From positions 1,860,001 through 1,924,000 of the forward strand of contig CAVYXG010000001.1 of the NCBI GenBank assembly GCA_963772375.1: a stretch of DNA of 64,000 nt, read 5' to 3'. Below the pieces are notes generated by a model, which was given only the letters and a program-made list of their open reading frames with translations, had not been told where the DNA came from and made no database searches. Position numbers and translations under genes: made by a program. This stretch comes from DATBHM01 sp963772375 (lineage in GTDB: Bacteria > Actinomycetota > UBA4738 > JACQTL01). This document shows positions 7,389 to 15,732 of this stretch, in pieces. Position 1 is the first letter of the stretch. Each line of letters starts with the position of its first letter.

Positions 7389-8504
7389 CTACTCGGGTTC
7401 GTCGTCGGAGGGCGCGTCGTCCTCCGGGGCCACCTCGACACCCGACCACTGACGGCCGGGCAGGATGATGCTCGACGAGGTGCCGACGGCCACCGCCTTG
7501 CCGTCGGCGTTCCGGAGCTCGCAGGTCGCCACCGCGAGCGAACGCCCCCGGTGCGTCACGTTCGCCTCCGCGGTGAGGTCGCGCAGGTCGGGGAAGGCCG
7601 GCCGGACGAAGTTCACCTTGAGGTCGAGCGGCGCGAACACCGACCCCGCCGGGACCGTGGTGTGCACCGCCGCGGCGAGCGCCAGGTCGACGATCCAGGC
7701 GATCGCGCCGCCGTACAGGGCCCGGGCGGGGCTGTTCAGCCATTCGGTGGCCGGCTGGACGAACACGGCCCGGCCCTCCCCGACCTCGGTGAACCGCCCA
7801 CCGGTGAAGTGGTGCACCGGCGGCGCGGGGAGCTCTCCCGCGATCAGCGCCCGGTACACGTCGAGGCCGCCCATCTCGTCCCAGACCTCCTGCGGCACCG
7901 TCTGGCCGACCGGTTCCCGCTGCCACGGATCCGGCGTGGCGTACGACGGCCGGTCGACCACCATTGCGCCCGGGTCCGGCGGGTCCGGCGTCACAGGGAA
8001 CGGATCGAACAGGAAGCACCGCGTGGTGCCGTGCCCCAGGAGCCGCCCGCCGGCGTCCTCCACGCCGATCTCCGAGAGCGCGACGCGGTTCCCGGCATGG
8101 ATCAGCCGCGCCCGCCCGATGAGCTCGCCGCTCCGTACGGACGCGGGACGGAGGTAGTTCATCGACAGGTCGCTCGTCACGAGGAGCCGCCCGGGCGGCA
8201 GGGCGGTCGCGATCGCCGTCCCGAGGGGCGCGTCCGCGAGGAAGGCCATGGTCCCTGCCGAGAACAACCCCGCCGGCGTCTGCCACCATGGGGAGGCCGG
8301 CATGGAGAACGTCGACGAACCCGGCCCGGCGTCCACGGGGCGCAGTCCGGTCAGGTGGTGCATCGGCGGCGAGGGTGTCTTCCCCGCGAGCGTGAGCCGC
8401 ATCCGCTCCAGCCCGGTGAACCCGAGCACCGAGGGGTCGGCGTACCCACCGCGAACCGGTTCCTGCCAGATGGGGACGTCACGCATCGGTGGATGTCCGG
8501 TCAA
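7389..8504 (-). CDS. Tandem hotdog-fold thioesterase-like protein
   Basis: 371-residue protein made of two PaaI/4HBT-like hotdog domains. Domain 1 (~40-170): PPMHHLTGLRP, then AGLFSAGTMAFLADAPLGTAI and LLVTSDLSMNYLRPA. Domain 2 (~225-350): PPVHHFTGGRFTEVGEGRAVF, ARALYGGAIAWIVDLALAAAVH, FAPLDLKVNFVRPA. Each has the H..TG and GG..A..D patterns of acyl-CoA thioesterases, so it probably hydrolyses or binds acyl-CoA; the substrate is unknown. The annotated start is a TTG whose -10 hexamer TAGACT lies 10 nt upstream; an ATG six codons later (8486) is an alternative. Confidence 0.8.
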   Translation of the reverse strand: MTGHPPMRDVPIWQEPVRGGYADPSVLGFTGLERMRLTLAGKTPSPPMHHLTGLRPVDAGPGSSTFSMPASPWWQTPAGLFSAGTMAFLADAPLGTAIATALPPGRLLVTSDLSMNYLRPASVRSGELIGRARLIHAGNRVALSEIGVEDAGGRLLGHGTTRCFLFDPFPVTPDPPDPGAMVVDRPSYATPDPWQREPVGQTVPQEVWDEMGGLDVYRALIAGELPAPPVHHFTGGRFTEVGEGRAVFVQPATEWLNSPARALYGGAIAWIVDLALAAAVHTTVPAGSVFAPLDLKVNFVRPAFPDLRDLTAEANVTHRGRSLAVATCELRNADGKAVAVGTSSSIILPGRQWSGVEVAPEDDAPSDDEPE

Positions 8505-8514
8505 CGTGACCCGG

Positions 8515-8520
8515 AGTCTA
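8515..8520 (-). promoter_or_regulatory. -10 element for the double-hotdog gene
   Basis: Reverse strand TAGACT, 10 nt before the TTG start at 8504. No room for a normal leader with an SD. Confidence 0.4.
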
Positions 8521-8548
8521 GTGGGCCCGGCTCGATCGCCAGGACGGC

Positions 8549-8964
8549 TCAGCGTCGCTGCTGGATGCGGATGAGGTTCCCCGCGGGATCGCGGAAGGCG
8601 CAGTCGCGAAGCCCGTACGGCTGGTCAACCGGCTCCTGCACGACCTCGGCATCGCCGGCCTGGAGCCGCTCGAACAAGCCGTCGAGGTCGGAGGTGGCCA
8701 GGTTGATGCTGGCGTACGTGCCCTTGGCCATCATCTCGGCGACCGTGCGGCGCTCCTCCTCGGTGACTCCGGGCGCGGCGGCCGGCGGGTACAGGACGAT
8801 GGACGTGTCGGGCTGGCCGGCGGGGCCGACCGTGATCCAGTGCATCCCATGGTACTCGACGTCGGCCCGCACCTCGAAGCCGAGGGTGTCGCGGTAGAAC
8901 GCCAGGGAGGCCTCCGGATCGTCGTGCGGCAACATGCTCGAGTGAATGGTGAGGTCCATGGCGG

Positions 8965-8968
<4 letters not shown>
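8549..8968 (-). CDS. VOC family (glyoxalase/bleomycin resistance-like) protein
   Basis: 139-residue metal-dependent vicinal oxygen chelate domain: the N-terminal MDLTIHSSMLPHDDPEASLAF block, YRDTLGFEV, then HGMHWITVGPAG, and the C-terminal half DLDGLFERLQAGDAEVV and CAFRDPAGNLIRIQQ. It is a single VOC module with two beta-alpha-beta repeats and would act as a dimer. It overlaps the upstream AraC gene by 4 nt (ATGA), so it is the target gene of that regulator's operon. A second ATG three codons downstream (8959) is an alternative start. Enzymatic role unknown; resistance or catabolic functions occur in this family. Confidence 0.88.
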
Positions 8969-9456
<488 letters not shown>

Positions 9457-9465
9457 CGCGGGGGT

Positions 9466-10041
9466 TCAGGCGTCCTTCCACTCGGTGCGGAGCAGACCCA
9501 TGAGGATCACGTCGTGTCGGCGGCCGTCGCGTTCCAGGTGTTCGCGGAGCCGCCCCTCCTCCGTGAACCCCAGCCGGCGGTACAGGGCCTGTGCGCGGTC
9601 GTTGTAGCCGAACACGTCGAGCCAGATCCGGTGGAGGTTCAGCTCCTGGAACCCGTACCGGATGGTGACCTTCGAAGCGTCGGTCCCGAACCCCTTCCCC
9701 CACTCGGCCTCCCGGCCGATCGAGATGCCGAGGATCGCCGTCCGGTGGTTCGATTCGATGTCGTAGAGGCGTGTCAGCCCGAGCAGCCGGTCGTCGTCGT
9801 TCGCGCGCACCGCGAACGACAGGCTCGAGGGCCAGTCGTCCCGCCACCGTTCCATCAGGGCGCGCGCCTCGTCGGTCGAGAGCGGGCGGATGGGCTGGTC
9901 GAACCCGAGCCGCTGGAGCTTCGGGTCGGCATGCCACGCGGCGAACTCGGCGACGTCGCGCTCGACGTCGAAGGCGTCGAGGCGGACGAGCTCGCCGCGG
10001 AACAGGTCGAGGTCTTCCGGATGCGTGCTGCTGGAGGTCAT
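9466..10041 (-). CDS. GNAT N-acetyltransferase (RimJ/RimL-like)
   Basis: 191-residue acetyl-CoA-dependent acyltransferase. The order is RimJ/RimL-like: FRGELVRLDAFDVERD at the start, GLTRLYDIESNHRTAILGISIG, then the acetyl-CoA binding EWGKGFGTDASKVTIRYGF (Q/RxxGxG variant), NLHRIWLDVFGYNDRAQALYRRLGF and EEGRLREHLERDGR. Substrate could be a protein N-terminus, an amino sugar or an antibiotic. A leader ORF and a strong hairpin lie upstream, so expression is probably controlled by attenuation (see separate entries). Confidence 0.9.
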   Translation of the reverse strand: MTSSSTHPEDLDLFRGELVRLDAFDVERDVAEFAAWHADPKLQRLGFDQPIRPLSTDEARALMERWRDDWPSSLSFAVRANDDDRLLGLTRLYDIESNHRTAILGISIGREAEWGKGFGTDASKVTIRYGFQELNLHRIWLDVFGYNDRAQALYRRLGFTEEGRLREHLERDGRRHDVILMGLLRTEWKDA

Positions 10042-10107
10042 GGCGATCCCTTCGGTGGAGTGGTCGCGGTGTGTGTGGCGGCCCGCGATGCCGCCGGAGA
10101 CGAAGAA

Positions 10108-10128
10108 CGGCCGCCCTTCGGGCGGCCG
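10108..10128 (-). terminator. Attenuator/terminator hairpin before the GNAT gene
   Basis: CGGCCGCCC at 10108-10116 pairs perfectly with GGGCGGCCG at 10120-10128 around a 3-nt loop. On the minus strand the stem is followed by TTCTTCGT, a weak U-rich tract. It lies between the 15-codon leader ORF and the GNAT start. Confidence 0.7.
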
Positions 10129-10153
10129 CGGTCGGCTCGATCGCTCGGAACGA

Positions 10154-10201
10154 CTAGGGCGATGCCTCGAAGGGACGACGGAGCTGCGCGGTGCCGTTCA
10201 C
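10154..10201 (-). CDS. Putative 15-residue leader peptide
   Basis: Too short for ordinary gene finding but well formed: an SD core GGAGG (in GGAAGGAGGG) lies 8 nt before a GTG, followed by 15 codons reading VNGTAQLRRPFEASP and a TAG. The strong hairpin starts 25 nt after the stop and the GNAT acetyltransferase begins about 67 nt beyond the hairpin. This is the usual order of leader-peptide attenuators. The peptide has no run of one amino acid, so stalling by an antibiotic or small molecule rather than by an uncharged tRNA is more likely (inference). The alternative is a chance SD within an intergenic region. Confidence 0.5.
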   Translation of the reverse strand: MNGTAQLRRPFEASP

Positions 10202-10229
10202 GTTGCATCCCTCCTTCCGAACCTCGGCG

Positions 10230-10739
10230 TCAGGGCGAGAGTGTACGGGACCCGAGGACCAGCCGGTACTTCGATTCGGACATCTCCGGGTACGACGGCA
10301 GCGGCTGATGGCTCCCGGAGGGTTCGAACCCGCACGATCGGTAGAGGGCGATGGCCGGCTGGTTCGCGTCGGTGGCCCACAGGTTGACCACGCTGGCGCC
10401 GCGCTCGCGAGCCCACGTCACGACCGCCTCCACAAGGGCGCGCCCGGTGCCGGATCTCCGCATCGCGGGATCGACCCACATCGAGACGAGGTGCACCGCC
10501 TCGGGGTCGTCCTCCGGGTAGCCGCCGGCGAGCCCGACGAACCGGTCACCGTCCGCGGCCACGAACATCACTCCGCCGCCCGACCGTCCCCGCCCGGCCC
10601 ACTTCCGCCATTCGGCCTCGGTCCGGTCGCGTTCGCGTTCCAGCGTGGAACCGAAGGCCTTCGGCGACTCGGCGAGCGCGCGGAGGCGGACGTCGCGAAG
10701 GGGTTCCCAGTCGTCCTCGGTGGTCCGGCGAATCTCCAT
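10230..10739 (-). CDS. GNAT N-acetyltransferase
   Basis: 169-residue GNAT enzyme: MEIRRTTEDDWEPLRDVRLRALAESP at the start, a VMFVAADGDRFVGLAGG strand, HLVSMWVDPAMRRSGTGRALVEAVV with the acetyl-CoA motif (RRSGTGRAL), and VNLWATDANQPAIALYRSCGFEPSG. The 'LAESPKAFGS' block is typical of acetyltransferases annotated as PhnO/YedL-like. Start at 10739, 8 bp from the divergent GNAT gene start, so the two would share a very compact promoter region. The stop lies only 28 nt before the leader ORF. Confidence 0.9.
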   Translation of the reverse strand: MEIRRTTEDDWEPLRDVRLRALAESPKAFGSTLERERDRTEAEWRKWAGRGRSGGGVMFVAADGDRFVGLAGGYPEDDPEAVHLVSMWVDPAMRRSGTGRALVEAVVTWARERGASVVNLWATDANQPAIALYRSCGFEPSGSHQPLPSYPEMSESKYRLVLGSRTLSP

Positions 10740-10747
10740 GCTCGGCA

Positions 10748-11281
10748 GTGTCCCAGCCGGATGGCCAGACTTTCGACGTGGACGTCGCGATCCGTTCCGC
10801 AGTCGCCTCCGACGCAGACGCCATCGCGGCCATCCACGTCGAGGGATGGCGGTGGGGGTACGCGCGGCAGATCCCCGGCCGGGTCCTGGCCGGGCTCGAT
10901 GCGGACGAACGCGCGGCGAGGTGGCGTTCGGTGCTGGACGCCGGCGACGCGGCGGTGTTCGTCGCCGAGGACGGCGCGCGCGTCGTGGGGTTCGCGGCGT
11001 GCGGCCGGTCGCGCGACGACGACCCGGCCTCCGGCGAGCTCTACGCCCTGTACGTGTCGGCCGACGCGGCGGGAACGGGCGCGGGGGCGGCGCTGCTCCG
11101 CGCGACCGTCGCGGAGCTCCGGGCGCGGGGGTTCGAGCGCGCCCTGCTGTGGGTGCTGTCGTCCAACGCCCGCGCGCGGCGGTTCTACGAACGCGAGGGC
11201 TGGACGCCGGACGGGGCAACCAAGACCGAGGACCTCGACGGGTTCCCACTGGTCGAGGTCCGGTATCGACTCGCAACCTGA
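10748..11281 (+). CDS. GNAT N-acetyltransferase
   Basis: 177-residue GNAT protein (longest frame): VAIRSAVASDADAIAAIHVEGWRWGYA, SELYALYV-type strand (GELYALYVSADAAGTGAGAALL, acetyl-CoA loop), and LLWVLSSNARARRFYEREGWTPDG. It belongs to the subgroup with an N-terminal IHVEGWR motif. The GTG at 10748 is only 8 bp from the divergent gene; an in-frame GTG at 10778 would fit the family N-terminus better and leave room for promoters. Two divergent GNAT genes in one locus suggest small-molecule acetylation but nothing in sequence fixes the substrate. Confidence 0.87.
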   Translation: MSQPDGQTFDVDVAIRSAVASDADAIAAIHVEGWRWGYARQIPGRVLAGLDADERAARWRSVLDAGDAAVFVAEDGARVVGFAACGRSRDDDPASGELYALYVSADAAGTGAGAALLRATVAELRARGFERALLWVLSSNARARRFYEREGWTPDGATKTEDLDGFPLVEVRYRLAT

Positions 11282-11304
11282 GCGACCGCCGGGGGGCGGG
11301 CGCG

Positions 11305-11310
11305 TACCAT
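11305..11310 (+). promoter_or_regulatory. -10 element for the DUF5317 gene
   Basis: TACCAT lies 9 nt before the ATG at 11320. A weak GGCAGG precedes the ATG, so leadered translation is not excluded. Confidence 0.35.
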
Positions 11311-11319
11311 GCCGGCAGG

Positions 11320-11967
11320 ATGCTCCTGATCGTCGCGGCGTTGGTCCTCGCGGTGCTCATCGGCTACGCGGTGGGCGGACGGCTCCGCAACCTCGAGCAT
11401 CTCCGCCTGCGGTGGTGGGGCCTCGCCCTCGGGGGGCTGATGCTCCAGGTGGCGCACTACCCGGCGAACATCGCGCACTGGCTGGCCTTCGTGATCCTGA
11501 TGGCGTCGTTCGTGATGCTGATCGGGTTCGGCGTGTTGAACCGCAGGGTGATGGGCCTCCCGATCATCCTGTTCGGCCTGTGTCTGAACCTGCTCGTGAT
11601 CGGCGTGAACCAGGGCATGCCGGTGACGAAGCAGGCCTTGAACGACTCGGGCCAGGCCAATCTGGTCGAGGACCTGATCCAACACGGCGGGGAGAAGCAC
11701 CACCTGGCGACCGACGACGATCACCTGGTGTTCCTCGCCGACGCGATCGGCATCCCGAACCCGATCGGTCAGGCGGTGAGCGTCGGCGACATCTTCGTGT
11801 ACGCCGGGCTGATCTGGACGATCGCCGCGGCTATGCGGGGACGCTCTCGGGAGACGGAGACGGCTCCGCCACGGGAAGAAGGGTCCCCCCCGAATCCTGA
11901 GGATCGTTCGAGTCCTCCCCCGAGCCACCCTCGAGCCACGAATCCGGGAACCGCACCTCGACAGTAG
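11320..11967 (+). CDS. DUF5317 family membrane protein
   Basis: 215 residues with five or so membrane helices (MLLIVAALVLAVLIGYAVGG, WWGLALGGLMLQVA, WLAFVILMASFVMLIGFGVLN, LPIILFGLCLNLLVIGVN, SVGDIFVYAGLIWTIAAAM) and the GGRLRNLEHLRLR and NQGMPV motifs characteristic of the actinobacterial DUF5317 family. Function unknown. The C-terminal ~45 residues are Pro/Ser/Arg rich and overlap, antisense, the 3' end of the convergent sensor-kinase gene by 137 bp; that tail may not be biologically important. Confidence 0.85.
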   Translation: MLLIVAALVLAVLIGYAVGGRLRNLEHLRLRWWGLALGGLMLQVAHYPANIAHWLAFVILMASFVMLIGFGVLNRRVMGLPIILFGLCLNLLVIGVNQGMPVTKQALNDSGQANLVEDLIQHGGEKHHLATDDDHLVFLADAIGIPNPIGQAVSVGDIFVYAGLIWTIAAAMRGRSRETETAPPREEGSPPNPEDRSSPPPSHPRATNPGTAPRQ

Positions 11968-13322
11968 TGCCGTCTCCCGGCGAGCTCGTCATCTCGAACT
12001 CCGCCCCGGCGACCTGGGCGCGTTCCCGCATCATCCCCAGACCGAAGTGACCCTCCGGCCCGGGACCTGCGGTGTCGAACCCGATCCCGTTGTCCTTGAT
12101 GCCAAGAACGATCCATTCGTCGCGGGACTTGAGGCTGATCGCGACGACCGACGCTCCCGAGTGTTTGAGGGCGTTCATGGCCGCCTCGCGGGCGATGTGA
12201 TACGCGAGCAACTGGATGGCTGGCGGGAGCTTGAACTCGTCGACGTCGGTCGTGAACTCGACACCCGAGCCGGTGGCGATGTCGGAGACGAAGCTCGACA
12301 GCGCCTCGCCGAGACCCTTGCGGCCCAAGGGGGAACGGTGCAGGTCGCGGATGAGGGCCCGGATCATCTCCGAGGTCCGGTTCTTCGTGTCGCGGATGTT
12401 CTCGAGATCGTGCTCCGTGGTGCCGACGTCGCCGGAGCGCAGATGCCGTTTGGCGACGTCGACCTGGAGCGACAGCCGGAAGAGCAGCTGGGCGAGATCG
12501 TCATGAAGGTACGCGGCGATCTGCGCGCGCTCGTCCTGACGCTCCTCGGCCATCCGGTCGGAGAGCGAACGCATGATCTGTTCGCGCAGCTTGAGCTCCT
12601 CGTGCGCCTCCTCCAAAGCCCGAGTCCGGAAGAACATCTGCCGCGCAAGCACGAGCGGCATGAGGACGGCAGGGATGGCCCAGACGCCCACAAGTGGGTC
12701 GACGTAGAGCTTCGCTAGGACCGCACCAAAGAATCCGAGCCCGATGTAGTTGACAAGGAATTCGGCAGAGCGGCCAATCCGCATGCGCCTCATCACTTCG
12801 AGGAAACCCATGTCGTGGCCAAAGGCAACTCCCATGCCCACGAGCCCCACGTTAACCACGTAGTCAGCGAGCCCCGCCAGAAGCGCAGAAGGCAGAACAA
12901 CGATCCAGGCTGCTCTCGACAGTGGTGAGCGCGTGGAAGACGAAACTGGCTGCAAGCACTGCCATCGCTACCTGCGACCGGTTGAACATCGCCTTGAGAA
13001 TCGAGACTTCGCGTCTGAACTCCCTTGGATCGACCGAGCCCACGTAGGCGACCAGGGCGGCCAGAGGCGCCGGGTAGATCATCCCAACCGCCAGAAGAAT
13101 CGGAAAGCCGAGGCTAACCTGAAGGCCCTTCCAAGCTGGAATCCGAACCAGCTCGACCCCGGCGACCACCGCCGTCCACAAGATCAGGTCCGCTGTCCAC
13201 GGCCCTCCTTGTCGGATCAACAGGACGACTAGCAAGACGGTGGCCGATCCCGCCACCGACGCCTGATAGATCGAGCCAGGGTCGAGGCGCCGACGAGCCT
13301 CGTTCCTGGTCAGCTGTGCCAT
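11831..13322 (-). pseudogene. Membrane sensor histidine kinase 1 (NarL/DegS type), one frameshift
   Basis: Two overlapping frames (12864-13322 and 11831-12955) together make one kinase. Frame 1 holds the N-terminal multi-helix sensor (WTADLILWTAVVAGVELVRIPAW, GFPILLAVGMIYPAPLAALVAYVGS, DPREFRREVSILKAMFNRSQVAMAVLAASFVFHAL). Frame 2 continues with further helices (WIVVLPSALLAGLADYVVNVGLVG), a coiled linker, the HisKA_3 box (DERAQIAAYLHDDLAQLL, His about residue 150 of that frame) and HATPase_c (REAAMNALKHSG, IKDNGIGFD, GHFGLGMMRERA). The paralogue downstream shows that the two parts should join near 12905-12920, where one frame ends and the other begins. Either a decayed gene or a base-call error. 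No response regulator is adjacent. Confidence 0.8.
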
Positions 13323-13411
13323 GGCTGCTCCGACCTGCCGTTGGTCTCCTCCCCAGTAGGTTCGGCCCCCAAGTCGAGAGCCTCAATCCCTCTAACGGTG
13401 TAGGCCCGGAG

Positions 13412-13460
13412 TTACAGTATTCGCTGTAGGTCATATGAGGGCTTGTCCCCCACTTGGGGG
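13412..13460 (+). promoter_or_regulatory. Possible promoter and palindromes upstream of the micropeptide
   Basis: TTACAG (13412-13417) and TATGAG (13433-13438... spacing about 16 nt) could be a -35/-10 pair. The -35 lies in the dyad TTACAGtattcgCTGTAG (13412-13429). Just downstream CCCCC-ACTT-GGGGG (13447-13460) forms a second palindrome. These are candidate regulator sites for the micropeptide and/or the divergent kinase gene; no regulator is identified. Confidence 0.35.
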
Positions 13461-13539
13461 TCCCCCGATCATCTTCTCAGCACAACGGGACTCGCGAGGG
13501 TCCCTCTTGGACGCAAACGAAGGAAAGGAGGATACGGAC

Positions 13540-13623
13540 ATGCGACTTGTCAGGCGCATCGCCATCGCCGCGGGGTCGCTCTTGGCGTTGGTGCTTGCCG
13601 GAGGCGCCCACTGGCACCTCTAG
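13540..13623 (+). CDS. 27-residue hydrophobic micropeptide
   Basis: A textbook SD (AAGGAGG, 8 nt spacing) precedes an ATG at 13540 and a 27-codon frame: basic N-terminus MRLVRRIAIAAG, a hydrophobic run (SLLALVLAGG) and a polar aromatic tail AHWHL, then TAG. It looks like a single-span membrane or secreted peptide with a signal-like segment. It stands between two membrane sensor kinases of the same family and divergent from kinase 1, so a signal-peptide or kinase-partner role is conceivable but purely inferred. No homologue is recognised. The rest of 13323-13784 holds only the candidate promoter upstream and hairpins downstream. Confidence 0.5.
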   Translation: MRLVRRIAIAAGSLLALVLAGGAHWHL

Positions 13624-13651
13624 TTCTGCCACCAGCGACATCAGCAGGACC

Positions 13652-13693
13652 CCCCGAGGGCTCGGGGCGACCCGGGCCCTCATTTTGGGGCCC
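13652..13693 (+). terminator. Hairpins after the micropeptide gene
   Basis: CCCCGAG/CTCGGGG (13652-13667) is followed by GGGCCC-tcattttg-GGGCCC (13674-13693). No long T-run follows, so termination is plausible but not certain. Confidence 0.45.
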
Positions 13694-13784
13694 ATGCCCG
13701 GGCACTTTGCCGGACGCGATACTTCCCCAGCTCCGGCAAGTGCCTTTAGTGGCTCTAATTCTCGCGCGTCTCACTCAAGTGTGT

Positions 13785-15212
13785 TCACTGGGTCGGATAT
13801 TTCGTAGGGAGTCGCGCGACGACCTGCGTGCCCCATCCGAGCTCGGATGCGACGTGGACAAGTCCGCCAACTTGCTTGGCTCGCTGCTCCATCATGTCCA
13901 AGCCGAAATGTACCGTTGAATCGACTCGCGTCCTGACGAATCCGGAACCGTCGTCCCGCACAATCAACCTGACCCATTCGCCTTCAGGCCTCAAACTCAA
14001 AAAGATGTTCAGTGCTCCTGAGTGGCTCACCGCATTCTCGAGTGCTTCACGTGCCACCTGATAGACAACCAGCTGAGTCGCTGGATCAGCCAACGTTGGA
14101 ACGATGTCGGTATGGAACAACGCGCGGCTTCGTGTCGCGAGTTCCTCGACGAGCAGATCCAGCGTCTTACACACGCCCTGCGCTCCAACTGACGACGTAC
14201 GCAGTCCTCGGATGACGGAACGCAGGATGTCCGATGCCGCGGCGGTGGCTTCGCGAAGTGCGGAACATCGTTCTCGAGTTCGAGCAGTCGTCCCGAGAGA
14301 AGATCCTGACGAATAACCTGTCCCATAAGGTCGACCCTAAAGAGCGCCGCGAGGGCGCCATCATGAAGGTCCATTGCTATCCGAGCCCGTTCGTCCCGCC
14401 TTTCCGCCTCAATCCGAACCTGCAGCTCTTCAAGCATCGCCTGTTTCGACTTCGCTTCGTGTCGCGCGACTGAAGCTTTGTTCAGTAGCGAAAAGACCTG
14501 CCTAGCCATAAGGATGGGCACCAAGCCGGCTGCGAGGCCCGCGACGCCAGAAAGACGGACAGCCGTAGCCATAAGCAGCGCGAGCGGAGCCAATCCCAAG
14601 TAGGTAACAATGAAAGGAAGGGGGGAGTCCAGCACGACTGCCTTGGCCAGCGAGGTGAACGGCACCTGGCAAGTGCGCAGGAGCTACCAGCGACACCAAA
14701 GAGACATTGATGATCACATCTATGCCGACTGCAACCAAGCAGGGAAGAATCGCACGGGGCCAGCGGTCAATGCTCCCGCCGAGCGCGTGGAACGCCAAGG
14801 CTCCGGCAAAGCACGAAAGGGCAATTTGCCCACGATTGAAGAAGTCGCGCGTCCAGCTAATCTGCCCCCGAACAAGTCGCTGATCCCAAGACCCTAGGAA
14901 GCCTAGGAGCCCTGCTGGAACTGGCCCGAGAGTCATGCCGGCCGCGAGCAGCAAGGGCATCGATAGTGTGAGGTTCACTTCATGCATGTACATAACTGGA
15001 AGAAGTTCTGCAGCGGTGACCAAGAGCAGCCACGGGAGCATCCAGGACGCCGATTCCAGAACACTGGACCAAGAGAAGACTGCCGCTGAACCCAGCACAA
15101 AGACTGCGGCGATCGTGACGCAACGCGAAAAGACAACCACGTCTCGCGGCTCATACCCAGGCAACTTCGAGTGATCGCGGGGATCTGCGACAGTCTCCCT
15201 AGCGGCCGACAT
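13785..15212 (-). pseudogene. Membrane sensor histidine kinase 2 (NarL/DegS type), two frameshifts
   Basis: Three frames (14502-15212, 14027-14665, 13785-14174) give one kinase related to kinase 1 over its whole length. Part 1: membrane sensor (LLLVTAAELLPVMYMHEV, LSMPLLLAAGMTLGPVPAGLLGFLGS, FFNRGQIALSCFAGALAFHAL). Part 2: two more helices (FIVTYLGLAPLALLMATAV, GLVPILMARQV) and HisKA_3 (DERARIAMDLHDGALAALF). Part 3: HATPase (VAREALENAVSHSG, VRDDGSGFV, HFGLDMMEQRAK). Joins are needed near 14655-14690 and near 14255-14270, where the alternative frame reads ALREATAAASDIL. Base composition is clearly less GC-rich than in neighbouring genes. Probably a decaying gene. Confidence 0.78.
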
Positions 15213-15326
15213 CTCGAACGTTGATCATGGCCCTAGCCCCGCCCAAGGGTCAAGGGTGAAGGTGACGGCTGATCGGGGGATTTGGAGATAGCTCGAAATG
15301 ACTATGCCGGGCTTCGACGTGTGAGC

Positions 15327-15731
15327 TCAGAGCGGCTTTGCGACCTCCGGCGTTGGTTCGGCCAGCGGAGAGGCGGGGGACTCGAGCCCCGTCATCACCT
15401 GGCGGAAGGTTCGGTACGCCGACGCCGGGTCCCAACCCGTCTTGGCTTCGACCTCGGGTACGAGCCGGACCCGCAGGTCAGCCCCAGCGGCTCGCGTGAT
15501 CGCCGCCAGACGGAACCACTCCAGACTGCCCGGCTGGACGACTGATTCGCCCGTGGTCCCGGCCGCCCGGAGCGACGGGTCGTCGACCACCACCGGCGTC
15601 GCCCGGAACAGTCGGGACAGGGCACCTCGAACATCCGAGTCCTCCGATTCGATCTCCGCTCGGCGGCCGTTCCACCGCGCGGTGCCGACCACCGTCTCCG
15701 GGTCTGGCTCCCGGTAGAAGTCGGCTCGCAC
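15327..15731 (-). CDS. Hypothetical protein, 134 residues
   Basis: Small cytoplasmic protein, no membrane segment or signal. Recognisable blocks are ADFYREPDPETVVGTARWNGRRAEI, FRATPVVVDDPSLRAAGTTGESVVQPGSLEWFRLAA and a charged C-terminus. No known domain is recognised. The GTG at 15731 is chosen because it follows the stop of the DehI-like gene by one base (TGA-C-GTG); the frame itself could begin 10 codons earlier. Last gene of a probable four-gene operon (Crp regulator, cNMP-binding protein, DehI-like, this). Confidence 0.65.
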   Translation of the reverse strand: MRADFYREPDPETVVGTARWNGRRAEIESEDSDVRGALSRLFRATPVVVDDPSLRAAGTTGESVVQPGSLEWFRLAAITRAAGADLRVRLVPEVEAKTGWDPASAYRTFRQVMTGLESPASPLAEPTPEVAKPL

Positions 15732-15732
15732 G

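Noticed and set aside
10136..10210. A longer ORF from the ATG at 10207 through the GNAT leader region
   Set aside because: The SD is only one nucleotide from that ATG; the GTG eight nucleotides from the SD is far better placed.
13486..13507. GGGAC...GTCCC dyad resembling a DosR/DevR box near the micropeptide
   Set aside because: The half-site spacing is wrong (6 nt between half-sites instead of 2).
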